A DNA stretch of 64,000 nt from Gemmatimonadota bacterium. Its GTDB lineage: Bacteria > Gemmatimonadota > Gemmatimonadetes > Longimicrobiales > Gaopeijiaceae. The translations under genes and the position numbers were made by a program. The stretch lies in NCBI GenBank assembly GCA_022822325.1, contig JAJEBW010000018.1, positions 62,001-126,000 on the forward strand, written 5' to 3'. Positions 57,087 to 64,000 of this stretch are shown here, in pieces (the stretch's first letter is position 1; the number at the start of each line of letters is the position of its first letter). The notes beneath the pieces were generated by a model that was not told the origin of the DNA, did not search any database, and saw nothing but the letters and a program-made list of their open reading frames with translations.

Positions 57087-57491
57087 ATGGCTCGGCACAA
57101 CCGCGAGAAGCGCACTCGCCGTGGAGGACCGCGGCGGCCGGCGCCGGTTCGCAACTCTTCAACTCCTTCGCCGCCCCCCCGCGCGGCTCCGGCGAAGAGT
57201 CCGTTGCGCTCGGTCCGCGAAGTCGCTCCGCCGACCGGCATCCCCATTCCCACCCGCCAGGTGATCGTGGACGGCGTCGCCTGGACCGTCAGCCAGCGGG
57301 GAGCGTCGCGCGTCGGCCGCGCGGGGACGGGATCCGCCGCCATTCTCAGCCTGAGCGTCGAACCGGAGATTGCCGGAGCGCCCTCCGCACCGGATCCTCC
57401 CACCCGCTACTTCCTTGCCCGCTCGCTCGGGGACGTCCCCGAAGAGCAGCTCGTCGCCTTCGTTCGGGACTGCGTTCCCGCAGCGGGCTAA
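57087..57491 (+). CDS. Uncharacterised 134-residue protein
   Basis: Basic, Pro/Arg-rich N-terminus (about 50 residues) then a compact part: PTRQVIVDGVAWTVSQRGAS, then PDPPTRYFLARSLGDVPEEQ and LVAFVRDCV. No family recognised and no signal peptide; an all-G ribosome site precedes ATG 57087. It stands 90 bp before the sigma factor gene, same strand. The C-terminal half looks like a small globular domain, so I think it is a real gene. Confidence 0.55.
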   Translation: MARHNREKRTRRGGPRRPAPVRNSSTPSPPPRAAPAKSPLRSVREVAPPTGIPIPTRQVIVDGVAWTVSQRGASRVGRAGTGSAAILSLSVEPEIAGAPSAPDPPTRYFLARSLGDVPEEQLVAFVRDCVPAAG

Positions 57492-57580
57492 CGGCGATGT
57501 TCCCGGCGCTGTCCTTCACCGCGAGAACGCCGGGCCGCCCCTTCAACAGGACGGCTGCGGCGCGTGTCCGATAAGAGCAA

Positions 57581-58129
57581 ATGAAGGAGCGATCCGACGC
57601 GCAACTTGTGATTCTGGCGCGTTCCGGCGATTCGGACGGCTTCGAGGAGCTCGTTCGCCGCTACCAGCGAGCCGCCTACGCGGTGGCGCTGGGAGTGACC
57701 GGAAAGCGGCAGGATGCCGAAGACGCCGTGCAGGAATCGTTCCTCGTCGCGCTCGAGCGGCTTGATGATTGTCGCAATCCGGCCAAATTCGCGGGTTGGC
57801 TGCTGACGATCGTCAGGAACCGGTCCAGAAATCTGGTTCGGCGCGAGAGCCTCCGCGGCGGGGAACAGATTCCGGTGAGCGCGCGCACGACCGATCCCGG
57901 ACCCGACAGGGTGGCGCATCTGGCGGCGCTGCGAAGGAGGCTCAGGGCCGCGCTGGACGGGTTGCCCGAGGTACAGAGAGAAATCGTGCTGCTGCACGAC
58001 CTGGAGGGATGGAAACACAGCGAAATCGCGGACCGGCTCGGGATGCCCTCGGGAACCGTCCGGTCGCACCTGCATTTCGCGAGAAAGGCGCTGCGCGCCG
58101 AGCTGGCCGACTGGAAGAACGACGGATGA
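57581..58129 (+). CDS. ECF-type RNA polymerase sigma factor
   Basis: A 182-residue extracytoplasmic-function sigma factor. Region 2 is GFEELVRRYQRAAYAVALGV with DAEDAVQESFLVALERLDD; region 4 is LDGLPEVQREIVLLHDLEGWKHSEIADRLGMPSGTVRSHLHFARKAL. There is no region 1 or 3. The following gene encodes a short membrane protein that may be its anti-sigma factor, and an efflux system comes next, so it probably controls envelope or drug stress genes, itself included. Start ATG 57581; no strong ribosome site. Confidence 0.93.
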   Translation: MKERSDAQLVILARSGDSDGFEELVRRYQRAAYAVALGVTGKRQDAEDAVQESFLVALERLDDCRNPAKFAGWLLTIVRNRSRNLVRRESLRGGEQIPVSARTTDPGPDRVAHLAALRRRLRAALDGLPEVQREIVLLHDLEGWKHSEIADRLGMPSGTVRSHLHFARKALRAELADWKNDG

Positions 58130-58160
58130 CCCGTCGAGCCCGGAAGGAAGGAACCACGCC

Positions 58161-58580
58161 ATGCAGGAACAGGTGACGAGAAACCAGGCAATGCGAAACA
58201 ACGACCGCAGGACCATCCTGGCTGCGCTGGACCCCGGCCGCGACAACCCCGGCTACTGGCGGGAATGCCGGGCCCGGATCATGGACCGCGTGGCTTTCGA
58301 GTTGGCCCGGCGGCGGGCGGCGGCGCGCGCGTCGGTGGCTCAGGTGCTTTCGGGCTGGTCGCGCAGCCTGATTCCCGCGTCGGTGGCGGCCGCGGTGATC
58401 GCGGCGGTGGCGATCGCCTCCGAATCGCAGCGCGTGGCGGAGCCGCCCGAGGCGCGGCTGGTGCTCCAGGATGTGCTCGGCGAGGCGGCCGACGAGACCG
58501 GCCTCGAGGCGTTGCTGGCAAGCGACCGCACCGCCAGCCCAAGCGCCTTCATGGCGCTGGTGGAGGGCATGGCTCCGTGA
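58161..58580 (+). CDS. Putative anti-sigma membrane protein
   Basis: A 139-residue protein. A basic/charged cytoplasmic N-terminal half (about 65 residues) is followed by one transmembrane helix (SLIPASVAAAVIAAVAIASE) and a short outer part. No zinc-finger anti-sigma motif is visible. Position directly after the ECF sigma gene and topology suggest a regulator that binds the sigma factor; this is inference. It overlaps the next gene by four bases (GTGA). Confidence 0.6.
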   Translation: MQEQVTRNQAMRNNDRRTILAALDPGRDNPGYWRECRARIMDRVAFELARRRAAARASVAQVLSGWSRSLIPASVAAAVIAAVAIASESQRVAEPPEARLVLQDVLGEAADETGLEALLASDRTASPSAFMALVEGMAP

Positions 58581-59080
58581 CGGCGCGCGAACGCCGCGCC
58601 CGGCTCCTCTCGATTCTGCTTCTGGCCACCACACTGGCCGCGGGCGTGATGCTTGGGCGGGCGTGGTCGGTGCGCGCGCCCCTGCCCGACGCCCCGGCGC
58701 CCGCCGATCTGGTTTCCGAACCCGAGCCCGAGCCGGAAGAAACGGATCCCGCGGAGGATGCGGCGGCGGAAGGCGAGGAACGCGGCGACGGCGAGAGGCG
58801 CAACCGGGAACCGGTCATCTACGAGGTGGGGCTCGAAGCCTCCCAGCGCGAGAGCGTCGACCGGATCATCACGCACTTCCGGGAGCGCTCGCGGTCGCTG
58901 AACCGGGAGATGCGGGATCGCTACGACCGCGAGCAGGCGGCGCTCTTCTCGGCGACGCGCGATTCGCTCAGGGCGGTGCTGAATCCCGAGCAGATCGTCC
59001 GGTACGACTCCTTGCTGGCCGTGCGCTACGGCGGCGAACGCGAGGACGACGGCGGCAATCGCCGGCAACGACGGCGGTAA
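58577..59080 (+). CDS. Membrane-anchored Spy/CpxP-like (heavy-metal-sensor-like) protein
   Basis: A 167-residue protein: one N-terminal membrane anchor (LLSILLLATTLAAGVMLGRAW), a Pro/Glu-rich linker, then a helical domain (ESVDRIITHFRERSRSLNREM, ALFSATRDSLRAVLNPEQIVRYDSLLA) of the Spy/periplasmic-sensor type, which binds unfolded proteins or metal. GTG start at 58577 overlapping the previous stop. Part of the sigma-anti-sigma-efflux row and probably in the same stress response. Confidence 0.65.
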   Translation: MTARERRARLLSILLLATTLAAGVMLGRAWSVRAPLPDAPAPADLVSEPEPEPEETDPAEDAAAEGEERGDGERRNREPVIYEVGLEASQRESVDRIITHFRERSRSLNREMRDRYDREQAALFSATRDSLRAVLNPEQIVRYDSLLAVRYGGEREDDGGNRRQRRR

Positions 59081-59081
59081 C

Positions 59082-60440
59082 GTGGGCACAACCATGCGAA
59101 TCAGGGAGAGAACGGCCATGCGCGAGTCGGCCATGGAATGGGTGGGGCGCAGAGGCGCCTCCCTGGCGTGGTGCGTTGCCGCGCTGGCGTGGGGCGGTGG
59201 GGCGGGGGGGCAGGAGTCGCTTGATCGCATCACGATGGACGAGGCGCTGGAACAGGCGCTGATCCACAGTCCGCAACTGGCCCAGAGCCAGGCGACGGTC
59301 AACAACGCGAGCGGAACCCGGCGGCGCGCGTGGGGCGCCTTCCTGCCCAACCTCAGCATGGGATCGGGGGCCTCGGTGCAGAGCCAGAACCGCTTCGATC
59401 CCACCACCCAACGGCTCGTGTCGGGGAGCAGCGATTCCTACAACGCCTCTCTGAACGCCAACTACCAGGTCTTCCAGGGTGGCCGCAAGTTCTCCGAGCT
59501 GGATCGCACCGAATCGGCCCGGATCGAGGCCGAGGCGCGCCTGAGCAACCAGCGTTTCGCCATCCTCCTGCAAACGCGCACCCTCTTTCTGAATGCGCTC
59601 CGCCAGGAGGAACTCGTCCAGGTGGCCGAGGCGAGCGTGGCCCGCGCCGAAGAAAGCCTCGAGATCACCCGCACCCAGGTCCAACTGGGAACCGGCACCC
59701 GCTCGGACAGCCTCCGCACCCGGCTCGAGCTGGCCAACGCGCACCAGAGTTTGCTTCAGACGCAGAACCAGCTTCGGGCCGCGCGCTTCAATCTGGGACG
59801 CCAGGTCGGTGCGGATGGACCGGTTGCGCCGGTTCTGCCCGACGACGCCGGACCGGGACCGCTGGCGCTCGGCGAAGAGGAAATCATCGCCCTCGCCGAA
59901 TCGGTCTCGCCCGCCGTGCGCGCCGCCGCCGCCGCATCGGCCGTGGCGGGGGCCGCCGAGAGCAGCGCCCGAAGCTCCTACCTGCCCACGCTGTCCGTCT
60001 CTTCGGGCTACACCTGGGCCAATCAGGATCGCTCCTTCACCGGCGGCAACACGAGCTGGAATCTGCGCATTTCCGGCAGCTATCAGATCTTCGACGGCTT
60101 CCAGCGCCAGCAGAGCGTCTCGCAGGCCTCCGAGTCCAGGCGGGTCGCGCGGCTGACCGAGGAGGATGCGCGGCGCGGGGTGCGCCAGGATGTGGACGCG
60201 GCGCTCCGCACCCTGGAGACGCAGGAGCAGGCGATCGCCATCGCGGACGAGGCCGTATTCGTGGCCGAGGAGGATCTGCGGCTGATCCGCGAGCGCTACG
60301 AAGTCCGGATGGCCACGATTCTCGATGTGATCACCAGCCAGGTCGCGCTCGACCAGGCCGAAGCCAATCTCGTCTCCGCCCGGTACGACTATATGGTCGC
60401 AAAGGCGGAACTCGAATCCATTGTGGGGAGGGAGCTGTGA
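59082..60440 (+). CDS. TolC family outer-membrane efflux protein
   Basis: A 452-residue outer-membrane channel. After an N-terminal leader ([15 protein letters not shown]) comes [24 protein letters not shown], then the two long helical repeats with [30 protein letters not shown] and [25 protein letters not shown], the usual paired outer-strand and coil pattern. GTG at 59082 directly after the previous stop; ATG at 59094 is an alternative. Its TGA overlaps the ABC-transporter GTG. It completes a tripartite export system with the following adaptor and ABC proteins. Confidence 0.9.
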   Translation: MGTTMRIRERTAMRESAMEWVGRRGASLAWCVAALAWGGGAGGQESLDRITMDEALEQALIHSPQLAQSQATVNNASGTRRRAWGAFLPNLSMGSGASVQSQNRFDPTTQRLVSGSSDSYNASLNANYQVFQGGRKFSELDRTESARIEAEARLSNQRFAILLQTRTLFLNALRQEELVQVAEASVARAEESLEITRTQVQLGTGTRSDSLRTRLELANAHQSLLQTQNQLRAARFNLGRQVGADGPVAPVLPDDAGPGPLALGEEEIIALAESVSPAVRAAAAASAVAGAAESSARSSYLPTLSVSSGYTWANQDRSFTGGNTSWNLRISGSYQIFDGFQRQQSVSQASESRRVARLTEEDARRGVRQDVDAALRTLETQEQAIAIADEAVFVAEEDLRLIRERYEVRMATILDVITSQVALDQAEANLVSARYDYMVAKAELESIVGREL

Positions 60441-61231
60441 GGAAATCGAATCGCGTGAAGCAATCAGGTCGCGTGAAGCGACCCCGCGCCATGAACCGGC
60501 CGGCGAGTGGGGGGAATGGAGCGGCGAAGGGGAACGGAACCGTCATCCTGACCGAGGAGCTGAAGAAATACTACTTCCTGGGGGCCGAGACGGTGCAGGC
60601 GGTCCGAGGGGTCGACATGGTGGTCCAGCGCGGCGAGTTCCTCGCGATCATGGGCCCTTCCGGCAGCGGCAAGTCCACCTTCATGAACCTGATCGGCTGT
60701 CTGGACACCCCGACCGGGGGCGACTACTGGCTGAATGGACGCAAGGTCTCGGAGCTGAGCGACGACCAGCTCGCCCGGGTACGCAACCGCGACATCGGCT
60801 TCGTCTTCCAGACCTTCAACCTCCTGCCGCGGGCCAGTTCTCTCCACAACGTCGAGCTGCCGCTGATCTATGCGGGGGTGTCGGCGCGGGAACGGCGCCG
60901 GCGGGCCTGCGAGAAGCTCGAACTGGTCGGCCTCGGCGACCGCATGGACCACAAGCCGCCCGAACTTTCCGGAGGACAGCGCCAGCGCGTCGCGATCGCC
61001 CGCGCCTTGGTGAACGATCCCGCCCTCCTCCTGGCCGACGAGCCAACCGGAAACCTCGATTCGGTGACCTCCCGCGAGATCGTCGCCATCCTCACAGCGC
61101 TCAACCAGGCCGGACAGACGATCGTGCTGGTCACGCACGAACCCGACATCGCGGCCGCCGCCTCGCGCCAGGTCCACCTAAACGACGGTCTGGTCGAACG
61201 CGACTTCGCCAATCTGGAAGCAAGAACCTGA
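60437..61231 (+). CDS. MacB-type ABC transporter ATP-binding protein
   Basis: A 264-residue ATPase of the MacB/LolD-like group. Walker [21 protein letters not shown]-loop [11 protein letters not shown], signature [19 protein letters not shown], Walker [14 protein letters not shown], and [10 protein letters not shown] with the switch His. Start is the GTG at 60437 behind a GGGAGGGAG ribosome site, overlapping the tolC-like stop by four bases (GTGA). In this family the ATPase powers a partner permease, here most likely the permease at 62914. Confidence 0.93.
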   Translation: MRKSNRVKQSGRVKRPRAMNRPASGGNGAAKGNGTVILTEELKKYYFLGAETVQAVRGVDMVVQRGEFLAIMGPSGSGKSTFMNLIGCLDTPTGGDYWLNGRKVSELSDDQLARVRNRDIGFVFQTFNLLPRASSLHNVELPLIYAGVSARERRRRACEKLELVGLGDRMDHKPPELSGGQRQRVAIARALVNDPALLLADEPTGNLDSVTSREIVAILTALNQAGQTIVLVTHEPDIAAAASRQVHLNDGLVERDFANLEART

Positions 61232-61249
61232 TCCGGAAGAGAGAACCCC

Positions 61250-62839
61250 ATGAGCCAGTTCCATCGCCGCCGCCCGCCGCCCATCGTGGGCCTGGCCCTC
61301 CTCCTCGTCGCGGCCGCCGCCTGCGAGCCCGCCGCCGAGGAAACGGACGCGATCGCGATTCAGACCGCTCCCGCCGAGGTGCGCGACCTGCGGATCACCG
61401 CCGAAGCCACCGGCGAGCTCGAGCCCGTGCTCCGGGTCGAGGTCAAGTCCAAGGCATCCGGCGAGATTCTCGATCTGTACGTGGACTCGGGGGACGAGGT
61501 CGAACCCGGGACCCTGCTCGCGCGCGTCGATCCCCGCGATGTGCAGAACGCCTTCGATCAGTCGCAGGCCGATCTGGATGTGGCGCGGGCGCGGATCGAC
61601 ATTGCCGACGCGCAGTTGAACCGTTCGCGGGAACTGCTCGAATCGGAGGTGATCACGGCGCAGGAGTTTGAGAGCCGCCAGCTCGAATTCGCGAATGCGC
61701 AGGCCGCTCTGGTGCGCGCCGAGACCAACCTCGAGCTGGCCAGGCTGCGGCTCGCCGATGTGACGATCCGGGCGCCGATGGCCGGCACGATCCTCGAGAA
61801 GCAGGTCGAGTACGGGTGGGTGATTCAGTCGGCGACGCAGAATGTGTCGGGCGGGACGACCCTCTTCGTGATGGCCAACCTGGACGACATGCGCGTGCGG
61901 ACCCTGGTGGACGAGACCGATGTGGGCCAGCTCACCGCGGGCATGGGCGCGACGGTCACCGTGGAGGCCTTCCCCGATCGAACCTTCCGCGGCGAGATCG
62001 AGAAGATCGAACCACAGGCGGTGATTCAGCAGAATGTGACGATGTTCCCGGTGATCATTTTGCTCGACAACCGCGCCGGGCTCCTCAAGCCAGGCATGAA
62101 CGCAGAGGTGGAAGTACTTGTAGATGAAAGACTTGCGACGCTAACGGTCCCCAACAACGCGGTGGTTCAGCCTCAGGAGCTCGCGCCGGCCGCCGAAGTT
62201 CTGGGGCTTGATCCGCAGTCCATGGCGGTGGATCGCGCGGTGTGGGCGGCGCTGATGACCGAGGCGGCGGCCCGTTTGGGCGACGCTCCCCGGGGCGCGA
62301 TGACGGGTGGCGGACCGGCTGTGGCCGGCGGTGGGGAAGCGGCGGGACGGATGGCCGAGATCCGCGCCGCGATGGAGGCCGGAGAGATCTCGCGCGATTC
62401 GGCGATGGCGATCTTCGCGACGATGCGGCAGCAGCGCGGGGGCGGAGATTTTCAGCGGGACGGCCAGAGCGACGAGCGGGCGGCGGCCCCGGCGGAAGGA
62501 GCGCGCACCGGCGGCGACGAGGCGGCGCCCCGATTCGGCGGCGGCAGGATGGCGGGACAGGGCGGCCGCGGATTCGGCGGCGGCATGGGCGGCATGATGG
62601 CGGCCATGGGCGGGTCGACCGGCGATCAAGCCTTCCAGCCGGCGGTGGCCTTCGTTGTGGACGCGGCCGGGAACGTCGAGGCGCGTCCCGTGGTGATGGG
62701 GGTCAGCGATTGGGATTACGCCGAGATTCTGGCAGGCCTCGAGGAGGGCGAAGAGCTCGCGCTGATCGGGGCGGCCCAGCTTCAGGCCCGCCAGCAGGAA
62801 CGGCTTGAGCAGATGCGCGGTCGTTTCCGGCCCTTCTGA
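61250..62839 (+). CDS. MacA-like periplasmic adaptor lipoprotein
   Basis: A 529-residue membrane-fusion protein. Lipobox ALLLVAAAAC, then a lipoyl/barrel-sandwich pair (EVKSKASGEILDLYVDSGDEV, AGTILEKQVEYGWVIQS) around a coiled-coil hairpin (FDQSQADLDVARARIDIADAQLNRSRELL), a beta-barrel (LDDMRVRTLVDETDVGQL), and a C-terminal membrane-proximal domain. A Gly/Ala/Met-rich insertion of about 120 residues (after AAEVLGLDPQSMAVDR, up to AFQPAVAFVVD) is unusual for the family. It links the ABC transporter to the TolC channel. Confidence 0.9.
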   Translation: MSQFHRRRPPPIVGLALLLVAAAACEPAAEETDAIAIQTAPAEVRDLRITAEATGELEPVLRVEVKSKASGEILDLYVDSGDEVEPGTLLARVDPRDVQNAFDQSQADLDVARARIDIADAQLNRSRELLESEVITAQEFESRQLEFANAQAALVRAETNLELARLRLADVTIRAPMAGTILEKQVEYGWVIQSATQNVSGGTTLFVMANLDDMRVRTLVDETDVGQLTAGMGATVTVEAFPDRTFRGEIEKIEPQAVIQQNVTMFPVIILLDNRAGLLKPGMNAEVEVLVDERLATLTVPNNAVVQPQELAPAAEVLGLDPQSMAVDRAVWAALMTEAAARLGDAPRGAMTGGGPAVAGGGEAAGRMAEIRAAMEAGEISRDSAMAIFATMRQQRGGGDFQRDGQSDERAAAPAEGARTGGDEAAPRFGGGRMAGQGGRGFGGGMGGMMAAMGGSTGDQAFQPAVAFVVDAAGNVEARPVVMGVSDWDYAEILAGLEEGEELALIGAAQLQARQQERLEQMRGRFRPF

Positions 62840-62913
62840 CCCCGTCTTTCGGCCAGGCCACTGCCCGGCGAAGAGTCCTCCACCCACCGATCCTCGGGAG
62901 TTGAGAAGGCCAG

Positions 62914-64000
62914 ATGTTCATTCTGCGTGAAATCATCTTTGTCGCACTCGCGTCGATCCGCGCCAACGCTCTGCGCTCGGGTCTCACCACCCTGGGCATC
63001 GTGATCGGCACGGCGGCGGTCATTACCATGGTCGCGCTGGGGGAGGGGGCGCAGCGTCAGGTGCAGGAACAGATCGAGACGATGGGCACCAACATCCTGA
63101 CGGTGCGGCCGGGTCAGGGCTTCTCGCGCGGGGTGGCCACCGGCAACCGGCGTCTTGAGGAGCAGGACGCCCTCGCGCTGCGCAACCAGGTCGGCAGCCT
63201 CTATGATATCGCCCCCGAGATCGAGGGGCGCTACCAGGTCACCTATGCCCGCTGGAACTCCTCGAACTCGATCGTGGGAACCTGGCCCTCCTTCTTCTCC
63301 GTCTACAGCCATGAACTCGCCTACGGCCGCTTCTTCGACGAGGGCGAGGAGCAGGGCCGGCGCAGGGTGGCGGTTCTGGGATCGAATGTGCCCGAAGATC
63401 TCGGCACCCCCGGGGGACTTCTCATTGGCCGCACGATCCAGATTCGCGGCATCCCCTTCGAGGTGATTGGAATCCTGAGGGAAAAGGGCGGCGCCATGTG
63501 GATGCAGCCCGACGACCAGATCTTCATTCCCCTCTCCACGGCGATGTACCGGGTGATGGGGGGACGCGACCGCCTGCGCTCGATCTATGTGGCCGCCGCC
63601 TCGCCGGAGGAGCTGGACCCCGCCTGGGCCGACATCGACCGCGTCATCCGTCGCGAGCACCGCATTGCGCCGACCGAAGAGGCCGACTTCAGCATTCAGC
63701 AGAGCTCCGACATCCTGGAGACCTTCAACGAGACCACGCAGACCTTCTCGCTTCTGCTCGCCGGGATCGCGGGGGTGAGCCTTCTCGTGGGCGGAATCGG
63801 AATCATGAACATCATGCTGGTGAGCGTAACCGAGAGAACGCGTGAGATCGGGGTGCGCAAGGCGTTGGGCGCCACACGGTTGACGATCCTCTCCCAGTTC
63901 CTGATCGAGGCGCTGGTCCTCTGCGTTCTGGGTGGATTGCTGGGGGTGGCCGGGGGATTCGGAAGCGCGCAACTGATTACCGAGCTCTACGGGTCGCAGA
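62914..64000 (+). CDS. MacB-like ABC transporter permease, 3'-partial at window edge
   Basis: FtsX-fold permease beginning MFILREIIFVALASIRANAL, then the first helix (RSGLTTLGIVIGTAAVITMVALGEG), a large periplasmic MacB-PCD domain, and the second helix set (LLLAGIAGVSLLVGGIGIMNIMLVSVTERTREIGVRKALGAT) before the window ends at residue 362. The cytoplasmic ATPase is the separate gene at 60437. Start ATG at 62914 with a GGGAG-type site upstream. Confidence 0.9.
   Translation, partial: MFILREIIFVALASIRANALRSGLTTLGIVIGTAAVITMVALGEGAQRQVQEQIETMGTNILTVRPGQGFSRGVATGNRRLEEQDALALRNQVGSLYDIAPEIEGRYQVTYARWNSSNSIVGTWPSFFSVYSHELAYGRFFDEGEEQGRRRVAVLGSNVPEDLGTPGGLLIGRTIQIRGIPFEVIGILREKGGAMWMQPDDQIFIPLSTAMYRVMGGRDRLRSIYVAAASPEELDPAWADIDRVIRREHRIAPTEEADFSIQQSSDILETFNETTQTFSLLLAGIAGVSLLVGGIGIMNIMLVSVTERTREIGVRKALGATRLTILSQFLIEALVLCVLGGLLGVAGGFGSAQLITELYGSQ

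Overview
The window is very GC-rich, densely coded bacterial DNA. Its content is a TRAP transporter, many lipoproteins, six-bladed beta-propeller and leucine-rich-repeat secreted proteins, a TonB-dependent receptor with a carboxypeptidase-like N-terminal domain, PadR with a permease-prefix-domain partner, and a large complement of housekeeping genes. This mix fits Gemmatimonadota, for example the sponge-associated or marine lineages. That placement rests on gene content only; no rRNA or tRNA was seen.

Left part (1-8.4 kb): a TRAP solute-binding lipoprotein cut by the window edge, the tail of a broken DUF4143 ATPase, a DUF4268 nuclease-like gene, the TRAP permeases dctQ-dctM facing the binding protein, a PadR plus permease-prefix-domain pair with a duplicated and truncated gene start beside it, a beta-propeller lipoprotein, and a PIN-domain stub. 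Core block (8.4-20.1 kb): gpmI, a lipoprotein made of two similar halves, an endonuclease/exonuclease/phosphatase-fold protein, dihydroorotase, nfuA, and sbcC-sbcD.

Accessory island (20.1-32.8 kb): an AAA/DUF4143 ATPase is translationally coupled to a 1413-residue NACHT NTPase that carries a C-terminal PD-(D/E)XK nuclease-like domain. This pair lies between two ~165-bp near-identical direct repeats. Next come an orphan perfect inverted repeat, a DUF5678-like/retropepsin pair, and a four-gene minus-strand run: nurA, herA, an unrecognised methyltransferase-like gene, and a spore-photoproduct-lyase-family radical SAM gene. This is the best candidate in the window for an undescribed defence or DNA-processing system.

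Core block 2 (33-57.5 kb): an SDR oxidoreductase, glycyl-tRNA synthetase, an NSS sodium symporter, endonuclease III, a 21-repeat LRR/Calx-beta lipoprotein, an HD-domain protein, a TonB receptor, an orphan MetS small subunit, carB with a TTG start, a deacetylase, a CcmH-like protein, an M24 peptidase, priA and an HNH protein. Right end (57.6-64 kb): an ECF sigma factor, a putative anti-sigma protein, a Spy/CpxP-like protein and a TolC/MacA/MacB-type efflux system cut by the right edge.

The most unusual non-coding signal is a dispersed element present five times (5.27, 8.33, 20.11, 25.94 and 52.05 kb). Every copy has a G-run followed by alternating GC, then a spacer of exactly 20 nt, then a 24-nt hairpin block identical in all copies. 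The spacer differs between copies except in the two that bracket the NACHT module. Two copies sit against truncated genes.
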